A stretch of DNA of 6,498 bases from JACKAL01 sp964400355 (lineage in GTDB: Bacteria; Bdellovibrionota; Bdellovibrionia; Bdellovibrionales; JAGQZY01), in NCBI GenBank assembly GCA_964400355.1, contig CAYNTO010000049.1:1-6498 (forward strand), written 5' to 3'. A program made the translations under genes and the position numbers. Positions within the stretch are counted from its first letter, which is position 1. Each line of letters opens with the position of its first letter. Under the pieces are notes generated by a model. It was not told where the DNA came from. It ran no database searches and saw only the letters and a list, made by a program, of their open reading frames with translations. This document shows positions 1-6,497 of the stretch, piece by piece.

Positions 1-399
1 CGCGGATCGCCTTCAAAAATGCATTTGGGTTTGGGTTTGGAGCGCGATTTTGGCGGGGTCACTTTGCGCCCGGCAATTGATTATCGCTACCTCAATTCGA
101 GCGATATTCAGATTGGTAAACAATTGCATGCCGGTCTCGAGGTTGAACTCCCTGTTCTCACACTCCGAGGTGGGTTCAATCAGGGTTACTACACGGCCGG
201 AGTCTCTTTTGATTTTTGGATACTGCGCATAGATGCTGCAACTTACGGCGTGGAGCTAGGGGAGTACCCGGGTCAACACGAGGATCGCCGATATGTGATT
301 GCGATTTCTACCGACTTTAGTTTTGATCCATCGTTTACCAATATGCAAAATATCAATAAAACCCGCCGCACTCGGAACGGTTTAAAACAGCGCCGCTAA
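1..399 (+). CDS. Outer-membrane beta-barrel-like protein, C-terminal part (5' truncated)
   Basis: The reading frame is open from base 1 to a TAA at 397-399, giving 132 residues. The true start lies outside the window; the ATG at 19 is probably internal because the frame is open upstream of it. The visible part alternates short polar and hydrophobic/aromatic residues with glycine-rich turns, for example GLGLERDFGGVTLRPAIDY, LEVELPVLTLRGG and YVIAISTDFSFD, as in antiparallel transmembrane beta strands. A turn reading ELGEYPGQHEDRR precedes the last strand; I recall similar turns in barrel-like hypothetical proteins of deltaproteobacteria and Bdellovibrio relatives, but could not check. After the last strand comes an unusual basic tail of about 20 residues, rich in Arg/Lys/Asn, where most barrels end in an aromatic residue. 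It is inferred to sit in the outer membrane; substrate and role are unknown. It shows no functional link to the downstream genes, and an AT-rich leader follows it. Confidence 0.6.
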   Translation, partial: RGSPSKMHLGLGLERDFGGVTLRPAIDYRYLNSSDIQIGKQLHAGLEVELPVLTLRGGFNQGYYTAGVSFDFWILRIDAATYGVELGEYPGQHEDRRYVIAISTDFSFDPSFTNMQNINKTRRTRNGLKQRR

Positions 400-417
400 A
401 ATTTTTTTATGCTGCGC

Positions 418-453
418 TTGACAGAAATTTAAGAATTTCCAAAATAAAAATAT
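418..453 (+). promoter_or_regulatory. Candidate promoter: TTGACA -35 with AT-rich -10 region
   Basis: A perfect sigma-70-type -35 hexamer TTGACA lies at 418-423, shortly after the end of the barrel gene. The -10 side is weak. The AT-rich run at 441-453 holds near matches such as TAAAAA (445-450), but none combines a good hexamer with 16-18 base spacing. The position is right to drive the two small ORFs starting at 530, leaving a leader of roughly 70 bases. Being exact, the -35 deserves notice; the -10 remains unassigned. Confidence 0.3.
424..439. repeat. Perfect 6+6 AT-rich inverted repeat, possible operator
   Basis: GAAATT (424-429) and AATTTC (434-439) are exact reverse complements separated by TAAG. 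The dyad begins on the base immediately after the TTGACA hexamer, so it would fill the promoter spacer if that promoter is real. This is where repressor operators often sit. The repeat is short and AT-rich, so chance is a real alternative. It lacks a T-run directly 3' and is too weak to be a terminator. Confidence 0.3.
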
Positions 454-488
454 GGCTTGGGTTCGAGCAGGAGCGAGAATCTGGTCAT

Positions 489-494
489 TATAGT
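489..494 (+). promoter_or_regulatory. Alternative -10-like hexamer TATAGT
   Basis: TATAGT matches the sigma-70 -10 consensus at five of six positions and lies 35 bases before the ATG at 530. No recognisable -35 is found 16-18 bases upstream, and there is no extended -10 TG. It is therefore only a second candidate start region for transcription of the small ORFs. Confidence 0.2.
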
Positions 495-517
495 TTTTTA
501 TTGTGTTTGCTCGAGGA

Positions 518-525
518 AAAGGAGG
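518..525 (+). promoter_or_regulatory. Strong Shine-Dalgarno for the 27-codon ORF
   Basis: AAAGGAGG is a full-length complement to the usual 16S rRNA 3' end. It is followed by AAAT and then ATG at 530, a 4-base spacing that is slightly short but workable. It is one of the two strongest ribosome binding sites in the window, and it is the main argument that the tiny ORF at 530-613 is translated. Confidence 0.7.
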
Positions 526-529
526 AAAT

Positions 530-613
530 ATGGGCAGTCATAAATATCTAGCTATTTTAAGTCTTATTTTAGCTTACTCATTTTTAGCTCTAGGAAAGAG
601 CTACGGGGTATAG
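530..613 (+). CDS. Small hydrophobic peptide, 27 aa
   Basis: The ORF runs from ATG at 530 to TAG at 611-613. The peptide starts MGSHKY, continues with a hydrophobic stretch at about residues 7-21 rich in Leu/Ile/Ala, and ends GKSYGV. A positive residue before the stretch and a short polar tail suit a single membrane-spanning peptide. It could also be read as a signal-peptide-like sequence with nothing after it, though there is no clear signal peptidase site. The strong Shine-Dalgarno at 518-525 and the second small ORF starting one base after its stop support real translation. I do not recognise the peptide. Alternatives are a leader peptide whose translation controls the next ORF, or the 5' remnant of a decayed secreted-protein gene. 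Function is unknown. Confidence 0.5.
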   Translation: MGSHKYLAILSLILAYSFLALGKSYGV

Positions 614-614
614 C

Positions 615-773
615 ATGAAGATTCTTTTCTTAATTCTTCTATTTATCGTTCCACTAGCGTGCACCGTAACTGGGTTGATGGCGTTTGGCCTCTTTCAGAC
701 CCTGACCGCTATTGCCTTAATGGCAGGCGGATCTTTACGGCGTATCTTCGTTCAGAATTCCAACGAACGCTAG
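615..773 (+). CDS. Small integral membrane protein, 52 aa
   Basis: The ORF runs from ATG at 615 to TAG at 771-773. Residues 3-39 are almost continuously hydrophobic, beginning MKILFLILLFIVPLAC, with Pro13 and Gly20/Gly25 as possible breaks. That fits two short membrane helices in a hairpin or one long segment. A charged tail follows, with Arg42-Arg43 and the end QNSNER. The start lies one base after the TAG of the 27-codon ORF, and only a weak purine-rich run precedes it, so translational coupling is likely. The PLAC at 13-16 resembles a lipobox but has Pro at -3 where Leu is usual, so I do not call it a lipoprotein. A terminator-like hairpin begins 7 bases after the stop, consistent with the end of a small transcription unit. 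The family is not recognised. Toxin-like, holin-like or membrane-complex accessory roles are possible but have no specific support. Confidence 0.5.
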   Translation: MKILFLILLFIVPLACTVTGLMAFGLFQTLTAIALMAGGSLRRIFVQNSNER

Positions 774-779
774 TTGGGG

Positions 780-813
780 AGAGAGCGGGTGCGTCCCCGC
801 TCTCTTGTTGTTT
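780..813 (+). terminator. Intrinsic terminator after the small ORFs
   Basis: A 10-bp perfect stem pairs 780-789 (AGAGAGCGGG) with 796-805 (CCCGCTCTCT) around the 6-base loop TGCGTC. It is followed by the T-rich tract TGTTGTTT. The GC-rich base of the stem and downstream Ts fit a Rho-independent terminator, though the tail is broken by G residues and so is not optimal. It lies between the 52-codon ORF and the addB-like gene and separates the two units. Just upstream, GGGGA (776-780) could pair instead with TCCCC (794-798), which would break the terminator stem. That alternative fold is weak and may be accidental. Confidence 0.75.
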
Positions 814-855
814 GCGGGCGTGTGCATATTGCATTTTGCTCGGGCCAACTCTAGC
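806..855 (+). other. Short leader before addB-like gene; no clear promoter or RBS
   Basis: Between the terminator stem and the ATG at 856 I find no convincing -35/-10 pair. TTGTTT at 808-813 and CATTTT at 832-837 lie 18 bases apart, but the -10 matches poorly. TGCA-TAT-TGCA at 823-833 is a small dyad. No Shine-Dalgarno precedes 856. The repair genes may be weakly transcribed from here, read through the terminator, or use an atypical promoter. Confidence 0.3.
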
Positions 856-3576
856 ATGTTGCTCGTGCTGCGGTTACAAACCATCTCTCACTCTCAGGAA
901 AAACGCGATCTTCTGAAGCCACTTCAGAACGAGGACACGCTTTGGATTGTTTCCACCGCCGAAGCCAAACGCCGCTTGCAGCTGTTGGAGCTGGAAACGA
1001 GCGATATCATCAGCACGCAAAATATTTTGCGTGCGACAGAATATTGGTCCACGCTGTTTGTTTCCAACTGTCCCGAAAAACAACACATCTCCGATAGCCT
1101 CATCTATGTGCTCATCGAAAACTGGTACACGACGGCGCAAGTGGATGTGGAGTACCAGGACATTCAGCGTTTTAAAACCTTTTGTGATCAGATATTTCCT
1201 ATTCTCAATTCTTCTAGCAAAAAACTGTTTATGGAATGGATCAAAGAGGATCCGGTGCGCTCGCAGCGCTTGTGGGGCTGGACAGTGGCTGCAGAAAAGT
1301 TTTTGGGCGAGCTCAATCGGCAAAACTTTGTAGGATCGTCCTGGCTCCTGAGCACCCTGCTCGGAGAGAGCGAACTCCACGGTAGTGAGCTCTATTTTGG
1401 CCCGTATCAAAAATTTGTTTTTGATTTGGGAAATGAGATTCAGCCGGAAGAGGTGCAGCTCATCCAAAGAATCAGCGAAGAGTTCGACGTGGTAGTGATT
1501 GCTCCCAGTGCCAAATATCTGATCTCCTATCGCTCTGGGCGCAGCTACCAAAAGTTGGATCCCAATTACATCAGCTCTGCCACGCAGTCTGTGGCCAACA
1601 CGCGACTTGCCGTGCGAGCGGGAAGTGTGCTTTCGGAAGTGAAAGTGCTTACTTCCTATATGCGGGAAAAATTAGAGGCGGGGGTGCCGGCGCACGCGCT
1701 CGCTATCGCCTGCGCGGATCCCGAGGCCTATTGGGATTTATTAAAAGCCCACTTCGACAAAGAGGGCATACCTGTAGACAAAGCCGTGGTCGCCAAGATG
1801 ACGGCCCTTCCCTACTTTCAAGAGTGGCTCTCGCGCATCAAAGTTCTCACTAAGGTTTACACCTCGGGCGATTTGGAATCGTTTCTCAATGCGCGTGAAC
1901 ACTTTACGAAAAATAAAGAAGCCTATCTGGAATTTAAAAAGAATTTTTCGCGGCTGTACGACATCGACTCGGCCGACGTGCTTTTAGGTGAGTCCAAAGT
2001 CTACCGCCCGGATCGATTGCTCTCTTTTGATGACTTTGTGTCTTTCCTCTATGCCACTTGGATACATCCCGAGTATCGTCTGTATAACAAAATGGTGGAT
2101 GCGCTCATTCGCGATTTCCGGAGCCCGCTCAAGTTGTCGCTCGCCGAGTGGAATTCCTATTTGATGTTGGTATTGGCGCGCCTGGAAAGTGGCGTTGAGG
2201 CCTCCGACCGCGAGGGTGTTGTGTTCGCCGGTCCCCATCAGCTGGATCATCTAATGTACACTCACATCTACATTCTGGGTGCGCATCGGGGTGCAATGCA
2301 GGTGACCAACAATACGCCCTTCGTGCCCGAAGATGTTTCTCGCCTGGAGAATGATCTGGGGTATTTTTTGCCACCAAGCGAAGACAAAAAAACCGAATAC
2401 GATATGCTGTGGGCGGTGAGTGCGCCCAACATCGAAGCCGTGTTCTCCTATGCAGAAACAGACTTTAATGGCGATCCCTCGGTGGTGTCCCAAGCTTGGC
2501 TCGAGTGGAGCAAGACTGCAGAGGTTTATACGCCTCAGCGCCTCGCACGGTGGGACGGCATCATGAAGCTCGCCGAGCAAGCGGGTCCGCTCACTCCTAA
2601 AATGGCCAAAGAGAACGACATTACAAAATGGGAGCCGTTGCAACTCTCCTACAAAGGCCGCTTTTCGGTGAGTGCGTTTCAAACCTACCACAAGTGTCCG
2701 TTTATCTTTTTTTCGACCCGTGTGATTGGCCAGGAAGAGCTGAGAGAGCTGGATTTAGAAATCGATCCGCTGTTTCAGGGTAGTTTTCTGCATAAACTAT
2801 TAGAGCTCATCTTGTTGCAGTTTCCCGATCTCAACATCAGTGAAGAGCAACTCTCCGCACTCTACCAAGATGTTCTTCAATCGGGTGAGGTGATCGAAAA
2901 CATTCGGCCCGACGTTTTGGCCTATTGGAAGCGCGAGAAGCATCGGCATCTTTTGATGATTCGCCGTTTTCTCATCGAGGAGCGCGAGTGGCGCGAGCGC
3001 ATGCCTCAAACTCGAGTGGACACCGTGGAAACCGCCATGCGTGGATTTATCGGTGTGGAAAACGACGAACTCCAAATGTCGCCCACGGAAAAGCCCGGCT
3101 TTTATCCGTTTGCCGCCAAGATCGACCGCATCGACAAAGATGCACAAGATCACTTGGCCGTGTACGATTACAAAACCAGTAAGCCATCGGATTTTAAAAT
3201 TTTCGAAAACTGGCCCGCCTCGTTTCAGATTCAAATGCCTCTTTACACCATGGGGCTTGAGCGGGGACTCAGTGCTGAACACCACAAGCCATCGGTGGTG
3301 ATGGCGTCCTACATTTTTTTGCGCGACGGGAGCCGCGGTAGCGGATACGTGCTCGAGGATGTGGATCACGGATTTAAAGGAGCTGTGGCTTCGTCCCGCT
3401 CCAAACAATCCATCAGTGTGGACACCCGCGAGGCGGTGGTCAGTAATCTCAAACAACAACTCAAGGACATGATTCAAAATATCGAGAAGGGCCACTACGC
3501 GCCCATTCCTCTCGATAAAAAAGAGTGTCCATCGTGCCACTGGAGGAAAACGTGCAGAGCACCACACCTCAAGTAA
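856..3576 (+). CDS. addB: AddB-like helicase-nuclease subunit (Fe-S, RecB-type nuclease)
   Basis: The protein has 906 residues from ATG 856. An in-frame TTG at 805 would overlap the terminator stem, so ATG is preferred despite its poor Shine-Dalgarno. Residues 1-600 follow the helicase-like AddB body: a beta strand near 28-41, a block at 259-308 reading SEVKVLTSYMREKL then GIPVD, and YILGAHRG near 472-479. No GxGKT Walker A is present, so this half is probably not an ATPase; this is also known in RexB-type AddB. The C-terminal PD-(D/E)XK nuclease has GSFLH (His646), KIDR (Asp757), VYDYK (Asp771, Lys773) and QIQMPLY (Gln792, Tyr796). Four cysteines frame it: Cys614 in KCPF and Cys891, Cys894, Cys900 in C-x2-C-x5-C, the AddB Fe-S cluster signature. 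Known AddB subunits cut one strand and scan for Chi as the complex resects double-strand breaks for RecA. The partner gene follows with a 25-base overlap. The symbol rests on architecture, not on a database match. Confidence 0.85.
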   Translation: MLLVLRLQTISHSQEKRDLLKPLQNEDTLWIVSTAEAKRRLQLLELETSDIISTQNILRATEYWSTLFVSNCPEKQHISDSLIYVLIENWYTTAQVDVEYQDIQRFKTFCDQIFPILNSSSKKLFMEWIKEDPVRSQRLWGWTVAAEKFLGELNRQNFVGSSWLLSTLLGESELHGSELYFGPYQKFVFDLGNEIQPEEVQLIQRISEEFDVVVIAPSAKYLISYRSGRSYQKLDPNYISSATQSVANTRLAVRAGSVLSEVKVLTSYMREKLEAGVPAHALAIACADPEAYWDLLKAHFDKEGIPVDKAVVAKMTALPYFQEWLSRIKVLTKVYTSGDLESFLNAREHFTKNKEAYLEFKKNFSRLYDIDSADVLLGESKVYRPDRLLSFDDFVSFLYATWIHPEYRLYNKMVDALIRDFRSPLKLSLAEWNSYLMLVLARLESGVEASDREGVVFAGPHQLDHLMYTHIYILGAHRGAMQVTNNTPFVPEDVSRLENDLGYFLPPSEDKKTEYDMLWAVSAPNIEAVFSYAETDFNGDPSVVSQAWLEWSKTAEVYTPQRLARWDGIMKLAEQAGPLTPKMAKENDITKWEPLQLSYKGRFSVSAFQTYHKCPFIFFSTRVIGQEELRELDLEIDPLFQGSFLHKLLELILLQFPDLNISEEQLSALYQDVLQSGEVIENIRPDVLAYWKREKHRHLLMIRRFLIEEREWRERMPQTRVDTVETAMRGFIGVENDELQMSPTEKPGFYPFAAKIDRIDKDAQDHLAVYDYKTSKPSDFKIFENWPASFQIQMPLYTMGLERGLSAEHHKPSVVMASYIFLRDGSRGSGYVLEDVDHGFKGAVASSRSKQSISVDTREAVVSNLKQQLKDMIQNIEKGHYAPIPLDKKECPSCHWRKTCRAPHLK
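3542..3546 (+). promoter_or_regulatory. Shine-Dalgarno inside addB that fixes the addA start
   Basis: GGAGG lies within the addB-like coding sequence, five bases before GTG 3552. Upstream in-frame GTGs at 3525 and 3534 have no comparable site, so 3552 is chosen as the start. The same bases encode Trp-Arg between the last two Fe-S cysteines of the upstream protein. Confidence 0.75.
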
Positions 3577-6497
3577 GAACAAAGGCTGTAAAAGCCGGGG
3601 CCGGCGCGGGGAAAACCTACAACCTCACGCGCGACGTCGCCGCATTCGCCAAATCATTTTTTAAAACGCACGAGCGGTGGCCGCGGGTGGTGGTAACAAC
3701 ATTTACTAAAAAGGCCACGCAGGAGCTTTCTGAGCGCATACTGCAACTGGCCTTAAAAGAAGAGCCCGAGATCCTGCCGTTTGTGAACTCCGGTTACTAT
3801 CTGCAAGTGAGCACCATTCACGGTATTTTGGATCGCCTTTTAAAAGAATGTGGTTCCCACCTAGGACTTCGCCGCGACTTTGCCTACTTGTCCAACTCCG
3901 AGGCGTTGTTTTTATCGAAGAAAGTTTTAAAAAGCATTCTCGACGAGGAAGAATCCTTTACTGACTTAACACGCCACTATTCCTTTGCACAGCTGCACGC
4001 GCTTTTGAGCGAGGCAGAAGAGCATCCGCTCGAGGGGTACACGTTTGTGTCCAAGGACGACGCTTACCGCTTGCTTAAAGAATATCTGGAAGCGGCGCGA
4101 ACGAGTACAGGCCAAATTCTCTGGCGCCTCAGGAGCGAGGTGCTCACCGACAAGTGGCAATCTGTGGTTGCAACGCTAAATCAGGTGCTGCCGCTTCTGG
4201 AAATTGAAAACTGGGCCGAAAATCAAAAAAAATTGGTTGAACTCATGGACACAATCAAACTCAATGGGTTGAAGCCGCGCAAAGAGGGCTCTCTCCTTGA
4301 TATGTACGAGTTGTTCAAAGACGGCGTCGATCAACTGCGCAAGTTCGGAGAGCCGTATTACACCGAAGAGTGCATTGATCTCGCCGGTAAGTACAATGGG
4401 CAGTTCAGCTTGCTCCTCGCCAAATACAAAGACCGGTTGCAGGAGCAAAAGAAAGCCGTCAATAAGATCGAAATCTCCGATCTAGAGGTGCTAGCCCAGG
4501 AACTCATTCTCCGCCATAGACGTCAGGTCGAAAAACACGCGGCCGCCTTTGATTACTGGGTGATCGATGAGTTCCAGGACACCAGCCCCCTCCAGCTCGA
4601 ACTCCTAACCGCGTTGATGGGCAAAAGCCCTTACTACATTGTTGGCGATCCTCAGCAGAGCATTTATTTGTTTCGGGGGGCACGTGCTGAAGTGTTCTCG
4701 TCAGCAGTGGAAGCTGTCCGTAAAAACAATGGCGACTACATTCAACTCATCGACAATTATCGTTCGGAAAAGAAAATGTTGGGAATGATCAATTTGCTCA
4801 CCTCCCGCTTGGGCGAGGCGTTCACCTCCATGCAGCCCACTCAAGCCGACACTTGGGGTGAGCAGGCTCTTTACTTGCAGCCGAGCTGCGAGGCCGAGCG
4901 CGAACTGGATTATATGTATCGCCATTTGCAGCGGTTGTTCGCACAAGGAGCAGCGTTTGCTTCTGTTGCAGTATTGGTGCGCAAGAACGAGCAGCTCAAA
5001 GCGGTTGGAGAATTTTTATCGTCGAAGCGCATACCGGCGCATCTTTCCTCCTCCGGTCAGTTTTGGCGCCGTCGTGAGATATTAGATTGTGTAATACTGT
5101 TGAAGTTCCTTTTAAATCCGCACGATGAGGGGAACCTTATTGCGCTCTTGCGATCGCCGTTTCTTGAGGTGAGCGATGAAGAGCTGGCCGGATGGGTGCA
5201 GGAGAATGTGCCGTTGTGGGCGTATTTGCTCACTTTACGGGAGTCGGTACCTCCGGTGCAAACATTAGTGAGTATCTTGGAATCTACCGTTTCTCGTGGG
5301 TACGTCTATGGTTTCCAGCTCGCGCTGGAAACGCTGGGTTTCTTTGACAATCACTTGGTGTACGATCCATCGGGTCGCAGTGAGGGCAATGTGTGGATGT
5401 TTATTCACAAGCTCAAGACATTCGAAGCCACCGCCAGTGGATCCTTTTTTGATTTTATTTCCGATTGCGAAAAATCAGAGTATCTGGAATCGACCTCTGA
5501 TGCTCCAGGATCCATCGACAACAACAAGGTTTCAGTAATGACCATCCATGCCGCCAAGGGGCTGCAGTTTGATCACGTGATAATGCCGTACTTGGCAGAT
5601 GAACAGTACATCGAGAACACCAAAAACTTTCTCGTTGATGAGGTTCGTAAAAAGTGGTGCATCCGCACTCCGCGCAGCGAAAGCGAGCTCTCGACGAGCA
5701 GCTCGCTCTATGAGAAAGACATTTTGGCCTACTACAAAACACGACTGCAAGAGGAAGACTTGCGCCTGTTCTATGTGGCCATTACGCGTGCGGTGAAGAC
5801 GATCTATGTGAGCTGGTGTGAAAAAGTAAAAACGCGCAGCTGGACACGATTGCTCACGCAGTTTTCCACCGAGCCCGGTCTCCACAGTATAGAAGAAAGC
5901 CAATACTTTGTGTATCCCATGGAGATCACGTCCGAGGTGGCGCTCGCGACCGATGCGACGCCGATTCAGGTGCCCGACGTGTTCCGCACGAAAGAGCACA
6001 AAGAAGTCACTCATGCTGTGACCGAGCTTGTGGAGATAAAATCCTTCCGCCAAACCGAAGCCAATTTTTACAAGATTCGCTTGGGAATTTTGTTCCATCG
6101 ATTGCTCGAGGTGCTAGCGAAGCCCGTGCAGATCGATTTGCGCGCGACTATCCAAGCCTGGTTTGGCGAGGATGCGGAAAAGGTGGCAGACGCGCTCAAT
6201 TATATTTTGCAGCTCGAGACGCCGCCGCTTTCCCGTTTGCTCAAAGAGGGGAAGCCCGAGTGGAGCTTTCTCAATAAAGATGGTGATTCGTTTATTCAGG
6301 GGCAAATTGATCTTTGGGGCATCGTTGATGGCACGTTGTGGGTGGTGGATTACAAATCGGGCGGATTTGTGGAAGAAACGCAGCTGTTGTCGCAACTTTC
6401 GGCCTATGGCAATGCACTCCAAAAATATTTAAAATGGCAGGGGCCGGTGCAACTTGCGGTTGTCTATCCCTTCCAAAAAAAGTTTATTGTGAAGTGA
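3552..6497 (+). CDS. addA: AddA-like UvrD/RecB-family helicase-nuclease
   Basis: The protein has 981 residues from GTG 3552 and ends at TGA 6495-6497. The longer GTG 3525 version would add 9 residues but has no ribosome binding site. All main superfamily 1 helicase motifs are visible: Walker A AGAGAGKT (15-22), Ia TTFTKKATQEL (49-59), STIHG (87-91), Walker B VIDEFQDTS (337-345), III VGDPQQSIYLFRGA (364-377), IV NYRS (402-405), V TIHAAKGLQFD (664-674) and VI RLFYVAITRA (738-747). The C-terminal RecB-type nuclease keeps G-x3-H (Gly845, His849), GQIDL (Asp920), VDYK (Asp933, Lys935) and QLSAY (Gln948, Tyr952). Motor and nuclease therefore both look active: ATP-driven 3'-5' unwinding with strand cleavage during break resection. 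It is shorter than typical AddA (about 1200). Only 14 residues precede Walker A, so the usual N-terminal Q motif is missing or compressed, as in RecB. RecB itself is less likely because the neighbour is an AddB-type Fe-S nuclease and no RecC or RecD is seen. Confidence 0.9.
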   Translation: MQSTTPQVRTKAVKAGAGAGKTYNLTRDVAAFAKSFFKTHERWPRVVVTTFTKKATQELSERILQLALKEEPEILPFVNSGYYLQVSTIHGILDRLLKECGSHLGLRRDFAYLSNSEALFLSKKVLKSILDEEESFTDLTRHYSFAQLHALLSEAEEHPLEGYTFVSKDDAYRLLKEYLEAARTSTGQILWRLRSEVLTDKWQSVVATLNQVLPLLEIENWAENQKKLVELMDTIKLNGLKPRKEGSLLDMYELFKDGVDQLRKFGEPYYTEECIDLAGKYNGQFSLLLAKYKDRLQEQKKAVNKIEISDLEVLAQELILRHRRQVEKHAAAFDYWVIDEFQDTSPLQLELLTALMGKSPYYIVGDPQQSIYLFRGARAEVFSSAVEAVRKNNGDYIQLIDNYRSEKKMLGMINLLTSRLGEAFTSMQPTQADTWGEQALYLQPSCEAERELDYMYRHLQRLFAQGAAFASVAVLVRKNEQLKAVGEFLSSKRIPAHLSSSGQFWRRREILDCVILLKFLLNPHDEGNLIALLRSPFLEVSDEELAGWVQENVPLWAYLLTLRESVPPVQTLVSILESTVSRGYVYGFQLALETLGFFDNHLVYDPSGRSEGNVWMFIHKLKTFEATASGSFFDFISDCEKSEYLESTSDAPGSIDNNKVSVMTIHAAKGLQFDHVIMPYLADEQYIENTKNFLVDEVRKKWCIRTPRSESELSTSSSLYEKDILAYYKTRLQEEDLRLFYVAITRAVKTIYVSWCEKVKTRSWTRLLTQFSTEPGLHSIEESQYFVYPMEITSEVALATDATPIQVPDVFRTKEHKEVTHAVTELVEIKSFRQTEANFYKIRLGILFHRLLEVLAKPVQIDLRATIQAWFGEDAEKVADALNYILQLETPPLSRLLKEGKPEWSFLNKDGDSFIQGQIDLWGIVDGTLWVVDYKSGGFVEETQLLSQLSAYGNALQKYLKWQGPVQLAVVYPFQKKFIVK

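Noticed and set aside
402..408. Run of seven Ts after the barrel gene as a terminator
   Set aside because: No convincing GC-rich stem precedes it; only a 3-bp AGC/GCT pairing is seen, so an intrinsic terminator is not supported here.
654..662. Lipobox-like PLAC in the 52-residue protein
   Set aside because: Pro occupies the -3 position where Leu is usual, and the following residues remain hydrophobic as in a membrane segment.
805..855. TTG 805 as the start of the addB-like gene, adding 17 residues
   Set aside because: The codon overlaps the last base pair of the terminator stem, has no Shine-Dalgarno, and the added residues do not resemble AddB N-termini. ATG 856 is in the same frame.
659..916. 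85-codon ORF spanning the terminator
   Set aside because: It is out of frame with both the 52-codon ORF and the addB-like gene, crosses the hairpin, and is cysteine-rich without any recognisable pattern.
2980..3002. Repetitive GCGCGAG-type tract
   Set aside because: It encodes a Glu/Arg-rich helix (EREWRER) in the addB-like protein; this is low-complexity coding sequence, not a DNA repeat.
2800..3582. Long antisense ORF (260 codons) opposite the addB nuclease domain, and similar antisense frames at 874-1551, 2251-2691 and 5532-6098
   Set aside because: The opposite strand codes for well-motifed proteins over the same bases. These frames have no family-like motifs and look like by-products of codon bias.
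5682..5707. 8-bp inverted repeat AGCGAGCT / AGCTCGCT
   Set aside because: It lies within the Ser/Glu-rich linker between helicase motifs V and VI of addA, where repeated AGC/GAG-type codons easily create such a dyad. There is no T-run.
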